Assembly (NCBI GenBank): GCA_000697335.1
Contig: JNEM01016309.1
Location: forward strand, 1-22,679
Source: Conidiobolus incongruus B7586
Taxonomy: Eukaryota; Entomophthoromycota; Entomophthoromycetes; Entomophthorales; Conidiobolaceae
Length of the DNA stretch: 22,679 nt
Reading direction: 5' to 3'
Position numbers and translations under genes: made by a program. The notes under the pieces are model-generated. The model was not told the DNA's origin. It worked only from the letters and a program-made list of their open reading frames with translations, and searched no databases. This document shows positions 9,501 through 20,270 of this stretch, in pieces (positions within the stretch are counted from its first letter, which is position 1; every line of letters begins with the position of its first letter).

Positions 9501-12500
9501 ACGGGTTCTTGACTGATAATTGATTTATTGTGAAGTTGAGAGATTTCTGAGTCAACGGTAATATTACTTGAATTAGGATTGTTGGCATAGTCAATAAATC
9601 TAGATGCAATTGATTTGTCTTTAATTTCATCATCCAAATCTTTTGATTGGGATAACTGAGGTAATTCGCTTTGATCTTTCGATGTCTCGACACTGGCAAT
9701 TTCTTCAGTTGGTTCGACTAATTTAGTATCTTCATTGATAATTGATTTGGAGACTTCACCTTCGTCTTCGTGAACAACATCCTCATGATCGTTAAAGTGA
9801 GATTCGGATACGTCATTAAGATCAGATTCTTCGAGTTTCACTAATTGAGGATCATTATTATACAAATCATCTTTAATATTATTAATCTTAGTAGTCTCAA
9901 CAGGAATTTGATCCAAGTCAGACTTGACTTCATCATTAGCCGTAGGTTCTGAAGGCACTGGAATAGCTGTGATTTCATCCTTCAAAATAGTCGAAGGTCT
10001 AGGAGTAACCGAATCCATATCTTCATCCTTATAATAGGAAAGATCGAGGGTACGCTCGGTAAAGATTGCTGATGGATCTTCAGAGTCTTCATTAATGAAG
10101 TAGCGTTGCATGAAGCTAGCAGGCTGAGTCTGTGTCCATTCTTCCGCAATCTCGTGGTCAGATTCGGGTATGGAATGATCGTTGTTGGTAGATGACATGG
10201 GCTGGGATTTGGCTAATTCGACAGACGGTTCAAGCTCATCATCAGAGTTTTCGGCAATTTGATCCTTTAATTCGGATTCTGATTGATTACCTATTTCAGC
10301 ATGATATGATGATACTTTGAGTTCTCGTGCTTGTGTAATTTCATCTTTAAGCTCATTATTAGCTTCAATTTCAGAGTCCGCATCTACAAATTCTTCACTA
10401 CCGTCATCAACAACTAGAGAATCTAATCGTTGACTATCTCCCAATGATAATTGAGCTTTATCATCAATCGATTTTTCAACTGGATTATCTAGTTCAGCTA
10501 TAGGCGTAGCAAAATTATTATCAGAATCTTGAATTTCGTCAAGTTCTTTATCTTCAGAGTCGGAAGGAATTCCATTTTCTAAAATTATAGAATCTGGAAG
10601 TTTGACTTGAGTAGGATTGACAGTATCATCAAAAGGTTGTGTAGAAGTTGTATTTGGGAGTGTAATGGTACTGAAATTGACTGCCGTGGTGGCATCTTCA
10701 GAGACTTCGTCATTCTCAGTCGATTTAACTTGGTTGCCATCGACTAACACATCCCTAGATTTGACAGCACTATTCTCATGAGCAAGAGGTTCGGTTTTGG
10801 CGTTAGCGTCTAAAGTTTGTGATGTAATATCTGTTTCAGCTTCGGATTGTTTAGCATCATCTGCAGTATCTTCAGCTTCTTCATTTTCGATATCTTTTTC
10901 TTCAGCATCATTCAACTTGCCATTAGTTGTACCAATTTGTGATTCGTCATTAGGATCTTCTACAGTATTTTCTAATATGACACTATCCATAGTAATATCA
11001 TTTTTGTGGTCTTTAGATGTGATTAGCTCGGTGGAACGTTCAGCTGTGATTGGACCAGTATTCTCATATTGAATAGATGGCAATTCTGAAATACCTTCGC
11101 CGATTTGGATATGAGAATTCAAATCTAATCCAGAAGAAGTAGGAAGATGGATATCTAAATTGGAGTCAGCGACAGTCTTGTCAATCGAGTCGCCCATGCT
11201 TTGTTGACGGATTGGTGAAGTATTTTCTAAAGAAAATGATGGACGAGTGGTGTGGCCGGTAAGGTCTCCCTTGTAGTGACCTTCTAACAATGATACAGAA
11301 TGTTCATTTGTCAAATCAAGTTCAATATCTGCATCCGCAGCAGATTCAGTATCAAAATCGGATCTTGAATCAAAAGTTTGCCTTGAAGCACTTTGGATAT
11401 CTTTTGAAGGTGTTTCATCATTGTCATTAATGCCAGATGGAACGTGAATGCTTTGATTGAGATTTTGATAGTGGGATTCACCTTCATCAAAGTCCAATTT
11501 GTCATACATTGGACTACTCATATTAGTGTTATATTCCTCATCTTCACTATCAGATATAACAATATTTTGTGCTGAAGAGCTAGAGATTTCGAAAAGTGGG
11601 CCTCCTGTCTCGGACCCATCAATATCCAAAATTGAAATTTCACCAGGTTCAGTTTCAGTATGGGTATTGATATAATTAGACAATAATGCTCCAGAGGATT
11701 TCGATTCGAGACCATCATCATCGTCTTCTTCATCATCATTTTCGGTGTCGAAGGAGTACTTAACTTTGGGTGCAGGTTTGAATTCAATAGGGCTTTCAAC
11801 ATATTCATCATCTTGATGAGCTGATAACCCAGAGATAATCAACTGGGGTGAAGACTTAGGCTCTTCTGAATCTTCTTCAAAAACCTCGACTTTAGGAATG
11901 GGCTCACTTTGTTCTTGAGCTTTTGAATAAGTTCTATCACTTTCATTAATTACTTCATCAGTTGATTTTTCATCTAGAATTGATTTGTCCTCGGATTTAG
12001 TTGAGTCAATTACATCTGTCACAGATTCTTGCTCAGCTTCAGTTGAATCTATTGCTTCTTTGGCGGCCTTATGATCTGACTCAGACCAAGCAATAGGACC
12101 TGCAGCAGCAAATTTAGGCTGTTCATTTCCAGCATCCCTAGATTCAATTTTTTCGTCATTAATGTCTCCTTCACTAGCAGCTGAAGGCTCATCTAGTTTT
12201 GCAGCAGAATCCACGTTTTCCGTGGTAGTACCAAGTAGACTTTTATCCTCTACTTCAGAGTGATCAACTATTGAGTTTTCAGCTAAACTTTCTTGATGAG
12301 ATTCTATAGGTGTTTCTTTAACACTATCATCTACTATTTCACTTTTATCTTCTTTTGAATCAGGTAGCTCATCTACTTTTCCATTAGATAGATTAAGATC
12401 TTCAGTATCTTTTGGTAGATCTTCTGTTTTAATACCGCTGACAGAAGCTTCTTGCAAATTATTTAAATTGTCATCATCTTTAGTTTGATTATTAGAAATC

Positions 12501-13316
12501 ACATCTTTATCGCGATGACCATCAATAGATTCAGAAATGATTTCTTCAACTGTCTTTTCATCGCCATCTGCTGCGGGTTCACCGAGATCGAGCATCGTGG
12601 GCTGAACCTTAATTCCAGTGCTAGGACTATGAATAATTTCAGAATCTTGATTTTCTTCAATATCCTGAGACTCTTGAATTAATTCCAAAGGCTCTTTTTG
12701 AGAGTGCTGTAACACTGTTTCTTGAGAAATCATAGATAAGTCTTCAGTTTGCGAATTCGAATCTGAATCGAGGTTGGATTTGATACTACCCCTAGAAAAC
12801 CTTCTAGGACTTCTAGGAGGTGGTACTGGGGTCGACAATTGCGTCGTTGTATCTTTAAAGTCTTCAGAAGTTTGGAGTGTTGAGGGTTTACCATTTGCCT
12901 TCTTTTGTAATGACCCAATTAAATCTAAAATTATCGCATTGAACAAAATAATCAAAAAGAACATTTCAAACTGAATACCTTTAACAGAACTATCTAATTT
13001 GGTATATTCTCTTTCCTTAACAACTTGTCCTAAAGCTAAAATAATTTACTAAGTTGATAACCTTGATTAACTACCAATATTCAAATATACCTTGCATAGA
13101 AAATCTATTCCTCCTTGGTGTAAATTCCGTTTTAGTGTCAGGTTCCTTTGGAGGAATACTACCGGTTAAAGAATTTCTCTTACTTCTAAAAGGAGGAGGA
13201 GGTGTTGTGGCATCTTTCTCATTCTTACCACCTTTATTTTTTAAATTTTCAAATATTTCCATCCTGGACTTGACCGACATACCAGGACTTTTAAATTTGG
13301 ATCGGTCGGTCATCAT
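6509..13316 (-). CDS. Large Gyp5/EVI5-type TBC RabGAP with giant acidic head, 2232 residues
   Basis: Reconstructed on the minus strand as exon 1 (13316-13091), intron (55 nt), exon 2 (13035-12979), intron (54 nt) and exon 3 (12924-6509). The phases join cleanly (226+57+6416 = 6699 nt). The TBC domain (about residues 1800-2025) stimulates GTP hydrolysis by Rab proteins. Both catalytic fingers are present: Arg1852 in the ISQDLSRTYP motif and Gln1889 in GYCQG. The IPxxLRGTLW entry motif is at about 1808-1816. The SMYASQWF motif and the overall pattern match Gyp5 and EVI5 best. A coiled coil follows (about 2045-2190), as in that family. The first ~135 residues are basic with RxxS-type sites. About 1500 acidic, Ser/Asp/Glu-rich residues come next, including four ~70-residue repeats (about 1255-1515), then a basic linker (about 1630-1700). 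Yeast Gyp5 is about 900 residues, so this head is exceptional. The Rab partner is unknown. Confidence 0.85.
8663..9445 (-). repeat. Four-copy ~70-residue repeat inside the acidic head of the RabGAP
   Basis: A module headed by ELF(L/A)YP recurs with the Glu of ELF at residues 1268, 1338, 1408 and 1479, so the spacing is 70, 70 and 71 residues. Shared features are ELFxYPxPxExDxxDxxSYKNQESF, then an L-rich segment, then DIExN. Copies 3 and 4 are closest and share SYKNQESFIKD exactly. Copy 2 (ELFASS) is the most diverged. The regular spacing points to tandem duplication within the exon rather than random low complexity. Confidence 0.8.
11534..11563 (-). other. SUMO-interaction-like motif in the RabGAP head
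   Basis: The frame reads IVISDSEDEE at about residues 549-558: a four-residue hydrophobic core followed by a phosphorylatable acidic tail. This is the form of well-known SUMO-interacting motifs. It is a short motif in an acidic protein, so chance is possible. Confidence 0.35.
12925..12978 (-). other. 54-nt stopless intron (intron 2) of the RabGAP gene
   Basis: On the minus strand it runs GTATTC...ATTTTAG. Its 54 nt are 18 whole codons with no stop, so unspliced RNA stays in frame and would add GIQFEMFFLIILFNAIIL. Length and ends match the other introns of the window. The hydrophobic, AT-rich content stands out against the charged flanks (SSVK and DLIGSLQKK). The first ATG of the long open frame (12964) lies inside this intron and is therefore not the true start. 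A true hydrophobic exon remains possible because no obvious CTAAY-type branch site is seen. Confidence 0.7.
13036..13090 (-). other. Intron 1 of the RabGAP gene (55 nt)
   Basis: On the minus strand, GTATAT after CAAG at the donor and TTTTAG at the acceptor. It contains an in-frame stop, which ends the upstream frame at 81 codons if unspliced. Removing it joins residue 75 (Gln) through a split GCT (Ala) codon to ALGQVVKEREYTKLDSSVK. Confidence 0.75.
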
Positions 13317-13335
13317 TTAAAATTTTTTGAAAATG

Positions 13336-13349
13336 TATATATATATATA
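13336..13349 (-). promoter_or_regulatory. TATA-like (TA)7 run upstream of the RabGAP start
   Basis: An alternating TA run 20-33 nt upstream of the first of two adjacent ATG codons (13316 and 13313). It could be a TATA-type element or simply leader sequence. The transcription start is not known. Confidence 0.25.
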
Positions 13350-15057
13350 AATATTTATAATTGAATATAAAAAAATAATTAACTATTAAAAAACTATAAT
13401 TTTTTTATCTATGTATTAATTTTCAAATATTAATTTTTAATAGTAATTAATACAAAAAGAGAGTGAATAAATTAAAATTTATTTTTAGATTGAATTTAAA
13501 TGTAGATATTTTTACAATTCAAATTTAACATTAATCTTGAAATGGATTTTTAATTATTCTAGGCGTAATTGATTATTCTTATCTCTGCAAATTTTTTGGT
13601 TGGTTCTCCTTGCATTAATTTAGTCGACACATGATTATTAGCATTATGAAATTTGACCAATCAATTGTGTTTATTGAACCTTCAATACGGTTGATACTAG
13701 TTGGTTAACAACCGAAGTAATGATCTATGGTTGCATTGGTTATGTTCGTTTTATTTTTATGGGTGTATGTGGTCTCTATAAGATTTGATTTAAGTAATTG
13801 GTCTGAAGTGATAAGATATTTGATTTGATGAATATTTCCAATTTTGTTTATTATCGAGTTTGCATTCAATCCAATCTTTTACTCATTATTGTATAAGAAA
13901 TTAAATTAAGGATTAAGATATTTATATCATTTCAATTTTTAATGAAATCGTCATATTTTGATAATTGAAAGAATAGCTAAAATATTATAATAAGGTTAAT
14001 TCAACTTAAAATACCTGAAAAAATTCCTATTTCAAGTTTAAATCTAAAATTAGTTGGTCGAATCTACTTGGCTGTTAAGTTGATATTTTGAGATCTAGTA
14101 GGTTAACCAAAATCTATGGCTTATATATTTACTTGATAGGAACCTCTGGTGATTTTCAACTTTTATCATTATTGCATTTATCCAAGTTATTAAAACAGGT
14201 TAAATAAAAACCTTACTACTCAACCTTAATACTGATATTAACACTGAACACAATTAAATCACAGTTATAAATGGCTATTATCAAAAAGAATCCATTATTA
14301 CATTTGGTGTAATTTATGAATTGTCTAAAATTTTCTATTATCTTAAAATTAACTCGAGTTAAATTTGTCTAACTTTAGTGAAATCATCATTATGTGGGGA
14401 ATATGAATTAAGAAAACACTGCAAAAATTAAACAGATTAATTTGATCTATTAATGAAAAAGAGTCAACTGGACTAATTATTAAAGAATACTTATGGTGTT
14501 TAAACATTTTATAAATCTACACAACTATAATAAATTTAATATCTCTGGATTTTGACCTATTTACTAACCTTGAGTCAAATAATTGTTGAAAATCAGTTGT
14601 TTTGATTTAAAATCGCTAACTTAAATCATAATTAAAAATTGGATGCATATATACAATAATCAATTATATTGTTTATAATATAAGAACTATATTTCAGAGT
14701 TATAAAATATATCGACTCTTTAACATATATAAGTGAATAATTAACCCATATATTTCATTTGCAAAAAATCAAATTTATATTTTTCATTTAATCTCAAAAC
14801 TTCAATGTATCCACTCACACAACCTCGTGGTCTTCATCCATTATACAATTACTTAACTCCTTTTTCCTGTTTGGTTTATTTCTAAATATAGAGTTAGTAA
14901 CAATTTCTTATATATCAAAAAATAGTGTACTATCTTCACATTTTTAATTATTTAATTCAATCATATTTTACAAATTTGAAAAAAAATTTTGAATCATTTT
15001 TAATAAATTATATATCTACACACTGTATCAAATTTTCAAAAATTAAAATAAGTTATC

Positions 15058-15077
15058 ATATATATATATATATATAT
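15058..15077. repeat. (AT)10 microsatellite
   Basis: Ten uninterrupted AT units in the spacer between the divergent genes. Confidence 0.9.
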
Positions 15078-17553
15078 CTTTGATTAAATACAATTTAACT
15101 TTGTCATTACATTGGCTGTTCTCTATTGTAAAGACTTGAATTTTGACAAATCAAAAAATAATTATTTCCCATACAATCAAAAGGCGTATTATAAGTATAT
15201 CTATTATTATGGCCTGATAAATAGCATCTAAATATTTTATATTTAGTTGATAACACATTTAAATCCATATTTTTAGACTGAAGGTACATACTTAGTTGAA
15301 ATGAGGTATATTTGAGTCAATATCAAGAAATTTGTTAGAATAAATTCCTGTTAATTATTTAAACCTTGTAAATATTCATAATAATTAAAAATCTAATTAA
15401 AATTGTTTTGGTGCTCAATGAATTTTTCTTAGGTAATTATTTACTATGCTTAAAGTAAAAATAATTATTATCATATCCTTGATATTTGATTTTATCATAT
15501 CAGTATATTAAGAGAGCACTAACAACAACGAATAAAATTTAAATGTGCCATTTTTAATCTAAATGTCAAAAAATCATAAATCAGAAACATTGATTCTGTA
15601 GGGTTGATTTACAGTTTTTTAACTCACATTTTTTCGCCTATGATTTTTACACTCTATTTACAAAATCAATTATTATTTTATTTTTTAACTATTTTAATTA
15701 TAATAATATAAAATTATACTAAATAGTTTTTTTAGAATATTACTATGATAACTTTAATTTATAATACATTCAAAAATCTTCAAATAATTCAAATAATATT
15801 GATTGTATTAGTTATGAAAAACGTTTTTATATGATCGTATAAATTAAATTTAAAATATACAAATCACAGAAATCACAATATTTCTAGCAATAAAACCTAT
15901 TCAATATACACTAAAAAATTAATTAAAATTAATCTATATTGATAAATTATTTAATCAGTTTCCACAAGCAAAGATGAGGTATTTGAATAATAGTTATGTT
16001 TATATTATTCACCACGTTATTCCATCGAATTTTTCAACAAAACTATAAATTCACATTTTTGCTAAATATATATTGATTAATTAGTATAAGTTATATTTTT
16101 CAAAAATAATTTAAATTCAAACTATATAATTAAATTTTAAAAATTTTGTATTATTTGATTATTTCAAAACTGATATTAATTCAATAGATTTATAGGAGAG
16201 TTATTTATTCTGAATATCGATATATAAATGACTATAAACTTCAGAACTTGAGTATATAACTATTATGTTTATGATTTTAGTAATTTTATTTATTTCAAAA
16301 TAAATTTTGGACAATTTAATCATTAGGACAAAATGATATATAATCGAATATATAATCTAATGTATTGATTAGATAAATTCACTCATTCATAATGAGGTAT
16401 TGATAATCAATTATTGTATTTCTTTAAAACATATTCAACACTCACAGTACTATAAAAACGATTAAAATGTTTATGTAATTGTGATATCAGCAATATATAC
16501 AGGTCAGTCCCAATCTTTTATGTTATATCGAGTTCAAATATAAATATAATTTGTTAATTTAAAACCAATCATATTTCCTTTATTTTCGATATTGATCAAT
16601 TGTCAAAGTAATCGTGGATATAATTTCAGCATATTAAATCCATACAATAACATTTAGGTTTTATCAGCATATAAACATTCAAAACAAATAGAGATTTTTA
16701 TTAATAGATTTATAATCCAAATTCAATTTTAATATATAATAATGTTATTCATTATTGATTCAATATATTCACAGCTATCAAAATTATTTTTATTGGAAAA
16801 AATTTAAAACCCTATTATTAATAATTTGCATTATTAAGTCAAGTTTTATAATTAATATTAATATAATGAATACTTTCATTTCAAGTCCCTTAAAATTGTT
16901 TTCAGTATTTGATAAATTTCATTTGATTCGGTTGTATTAAATATCATGATCAAAAATTAAAGAATAACTTAGATATATAATTGATACTTTGAAATACATT
17001 GATATAATAGATAATTTATAAACTTTTGTTTGAACATGATTTTCAGACTTAAAGTAGAAGATATTAACCTTTTTTTCTTTTAAATTATATTTTAAAATTA
17101 TTTGATCAAATTCCAATAATTTGATATTCTCTTTTTGTATATCACATATTGCCTAATTTAGAATACTGATAAGATTTAAAAATTTATTACTGAAATTAAT
17201 GTTAATATAAAAGCAATATAATATAAGTTTATAAAATTAACACATATCAATTATTGATATTTAATTAATTGAATATAATTTGATATTGGTTAAGCTATTT
17301 TAATATCTCCAGCATTTCAATCATAAGCATTTTTTATTTAAGAGTTGAAATTAAATATACTAAATATTTAATAGATATAATTGGTAATATAAGTTACACT
17401 TCAAATTTCATATGATACTAAAGTGGATATTTTTTCCAAGGGATTGGTTAAGAATTGAATAGTGAAGAGGAGCATGAATATAAGTTGATTCTCTTAAATT
17501 CTCTAATTATCAAAATTTATAATCTGAATTTGTTATTTTTTTTTAAAGTTGAA

Positions 17554-18802
17554 ATGTCATTAAAAGGTAAAACTTTATTCGTATCGGGAGCTTCTAGGTA
17601 GAATATATTAGTTAATTCACTCGAGTTTATTAATATTCACTATTCACTAATTAGAGGTATTGGTCTCGCTATTGCTTTGAGAGCTGCCCGAGATGGTGCT
17701 AATGTTGCAGTGGCTGCTAAGACTGCTGAACCTCACCCCAAGGTACTTTCATTTCATTTTTTATTAATTTATATTCTAAATTTATTTAAAGCTACCTGGT
17801 ACTATTTATACAGCTGCCCAAGAAATTGAAAAAGCTGGAGGTAAAGCACTCCCAATTATTTGTGATATTAGGGACGAAGCTCAAGTCAAGGCCGCTATTC
17901 AGAAGACTGTTGAGACTTTTGGCGGTATTGATATTGTGATTAATAATGGTAATTCCATCAAATGGTTATTAGCATTGAATACCTAATTCTGATTCGAAAA
18001 TTAGCTAGTGCTATCAATATTACAGATACACTTGATACTTCTGTGAAAAAGTATGATTTGATGCAAACTATCAACACCCGAGGTACTTGGCTTGTTTCTA
18101 AATATGCTATCCCACACCTCAAAAAATCTGAAAATCCTCATATTTTAACTATGAGTCCTCCTCTCAGCCACGATCCTAAGTGGTACAAGGATCATGTTGC
18201 TTATACTATATCAAAGTGAGTTGTGTATTTTGTAATTGATGGCTATTTGACTGATAACAATATTTAGGATGGGTATGTCCATGACAGTACTTGGTATGAG
18301 TGAAGAACTTAAAGGTGACCGTATTGCTGTGAACGCTTTGTGGCCATTGACATTGATTTATACTGCTGCATTGCAAGCTATTGGTAAGTGTTACATATTA
18401 TTTTTATAATGAGCGTTAATTGAAGAACATGAACTATTTTCAGGTGAAGGAGTCAATCAACAAAAATTATGCAGGTAAAATTTTTTCCATTTGGATCAAT
18501 ATAATTTTGTTAATGATTTCGATGAATAGAAAACCTGATATTATGGCAGATGCTGCTCACACTATCTTAACTAAGAAGAGTACTGAGTTTACGTAATTTA
18601 CATTTTAACAATCAACCAATTCAATACTAACCATTCTTCCAATAGCGGTAATTTCTGCATCGACGAAATTATCCTTCGAGAAAATGGCCAAACAGATTTC
18701 GACAAGTACGCTTGTATTCCCGGCACTAAAGAATTCGGTTATGATGGTTTTATCGATGATATTTACTTCCAAAAATTGGATAAATTGAAAGCTCGTTTGT
18801 AA
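17554..18802 (+). CDS. HSDL2-like short-chain dehydrogenase, copy A, 288 residues
   Basis: Exons: 17554-17597, 17655-17742, 17792-17948, 18005-18215, 18268-18383, 18444-18474 (31 nt), 18530-18592, 18646-18802. All introns are GT..AG, 49-60 nt, and phases join to 867 nt. The protein is a classical Rossmann-fold SDR. Nucleotide-binding GASRGIG lies at residues 12-18 and NNASAI at 95-100. The active-site set is Asn120 (INTRGT), Ser147 (MSPPL), Tyr163 and Lys167 (YTISK). AAKTAEPHPKLPGTIY, NTRGT and MSPPL are hallmarks of the HSDL2 subgroup. Human HSDL2 carries a C-terminal SCP2 lipid-binding domain that is absent here. The protein ends in -ARL, which fits the PTS1 peroxisome-import consensus. It should be an NADP(H)- or NAD(H)-dependent oxidoreductase, probably of lipid or carbonyl substrates; the true substrate is unknown. 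No Asp follows the second strand (AAKTAE), which suggests NADP(H). Confidence 0.9.
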
Positions 18803-18832
18803 TCTTGTAAATTTTTTATATATCATTACAAA

Positions 18833-18838
18833 AATAAA
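18833..18838 (+). terminator. AATAAA polyadenylation signal of copy A
   Basis: Exact AATAAA about 30 nt after the TAA stop of dehydrogenase copy A. The spacing is typical for a short 3' untranslated region. Confidence 0.5.
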
Positions 18839-20119
18839 TTTCGATTCATTTAATTATAATTTTGAAATTTTAAATTACAGATTTTTTTTTATTAAATTTC
18901 AAAAGAATGATGTACTTATTTTCTATACTAAGTATATATTGATAATACCATGCACCTTAATTTTGAAATTTCATACAATCTATTACTATATCATTATAAA
19001 AAGAACTTTTTTAACTCAAATCAGACTCATATTAAATATTTTTCAATCCATTGATATCTAATATATTTAGTCAATATTCATATATATTAGCCAAACTTTA
19101 CTGATTATTACTTTGTATCACTTGTAGCCTCTCACCTTGTTGATATTATCAAATCAGCTTCAATAGATTCTTCTGTTTTTATCTAATACTCTAAAATTTA
19201 TTCAAAATATCAATCATTTAGTGATTGAATGGAATTGAATTTAATGTGATAATTTATATTATTAAATTATTAAATTCGTTAAAACCATAATAATATTTTT
19301 TTATAATAATTGAATATGATAATAAAATTATTTTAATAAAATTCAATATATTTTCTATATATAATATTAATAAATTAAAATTATATTAATAAGTAATCAT
19401 AATTAATTTTATTAAATATTTTAACTAGAAAATACTAAATTAAAAAAAGAATATTTAAAATTATTAATAAAAATAAATTTTTATATTAATCAGTTATAAT
19501 AAATCTCTAAAATCCAACTAAGTAGTAAAAATTCATATAAATCTGAGTTATATCAAGTATCAGTAATCCAATATTATTCAAGGTGCACTATTTTTAGTTT
19601 TCAATATAGTATATTAAAAATCAATTTATTTTTGAAATAAACTGAATTGATTGGAAACAATATAGAAATAATATATTGGAGTAAATATATTAATATTGTT
19701 ATTTTATATATTGAATTTAAATATCACTATACAATAAGTTAATTGAATCAAAAACTTTATCATAATTATGAATTTTATAACATAAAATATACTGTATAAT
19801 AAATCATCAATAATATTGTTAAAATTCAGTTAAAATTTTACTATAGTTGAATTTTATATAAATATTATTAATTGCAATTAAAGACTTGTAATAATGTAGT
19901 ATTAATTTAAATATAATTTGTATCCATTGAAAATATATTATAATTAATATTGAATAAATTTATTTTAATAATCAATTGATACAAAGTATACTGAGAGATC
20001 CTTAATAAATTCACAATGATTTAATTCTGCTCATGTCTATTTAGGTCAAATTTTCGGGTTTGGAAAATTTTAGTGTTAAATAATTTTAGTATATCACATG
20101 TTAATTTAGCAATATTAAT

Positions 20120-20127
20120 TGACGTAA
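20120..20127 (+). promoter_or_regulatory. CRE-like TGACGTAA motif upstream of copy B
   Basis: TGACGTAA, a variant of the ATF/CREB bZIP site, is followed at once by a C-rich stretch (CACCCCC), about 145 nt upstream of the copy B ATG. Both stand out in DNA that is otherwise mostly A and T. I see no equivalent upstream of copy A. Confidence 0.3.
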
Positions 20128-20270
20128 CACCCCCAAAATATCATTTGATTCAAATTATTAAGGGATCATCTAACAAGAAAACATTAAATAGGGTGGTTTA
20201 ATAGTATTTAAAGAATAATTACGTTGTTGTCACTTTACTATTTTGTTCAATTTAAATTTTAATTGTTAAG

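Larger units (their letters stand above)
13317..17553. other. Gene-poor 4.2 kb spacer between divergent genes
   Basis: It separates the minus-strand RabGAP from the plus-strand dehydrogenase pair and holds both upstream regions. Positions about 13560-13780 are slightly richer in GC but contain no frame I can support. A 60-codon minus-strand frame (15107-15289) lacks recognisable features. A (AT)10 run is at 15058-15077. The 9-mer ATGAGGTAT occurs three times (15301, 15974, 16392). An inverted CCAAT box (GGATTGGTTAA) near 17441 may belong to the first dehydrogenase promoter. Confidence 0.5.
18803..20270. other. Intergenic region between the tandem dehydrogenase genes
   Basis: About 1.47 kb of AT-rich DNA containing the 3' end of copy A and the promoter of copy B. 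No gene or remnant of a third copy is visible. An imperfect foldback of AT-rich text lies near 19566-19681 but is weak. Confidence 0.55.

Noticed and set aside
12962-12964. ATG at 12964 as the start of the RabGAP
   Set aside because: It lies inside a 54-nt GT..AG segment that fits an intron in size and ends. The upstream exons (13316-13091 and 13035-12979) join in phase and give a continuous charged N-terminus.
7799-12974. Numerous plus-strand and shifted minus-strand short open frames within the RabGAP gene
   Set aside because: They overlap the long coding exon, have odd composition (runs of L, I, M or S) and no family features, so they are shadows of the real frame.
15107-15289. Minus-strand 60-codon frame with a few cysteines
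   Set aside because: It has no signal peptide, domain or convincing splice partner, and its composition equals the surrounding spacer. A small secreted-protein exon is possible but unsupported.
16755-16940. Plus-strand 61-codon frame rich in I, F and L
   Set aside because: Composition is that of the AT-rich spacer and no homologous pattern is seen.
17962-18219. An 85-codon plus-strand frame with its ATG inside dehydrogenase intron 3
   Set aside because: It is exon 4 of copy A read with part of the upstream intron. The spliced model explains it fully.
18605-18826. Minus-strand frames antisense to the last dehydrogenase exons (also 21322-21513)
   Set aside because: Both lie opposite exon 8 of each copy. 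Their similarity to each other simply mirrors the duplication.
19566-19681. Possible foldback or MITE-like element between the dehydrogenase copies
   Set aside because: The arms (CCAATATTATT and its partner AATATATTGG) match over only about 11 bases with gaps, there is no target-site duplication, and such pairings are common by chance in AT-rich DNA.
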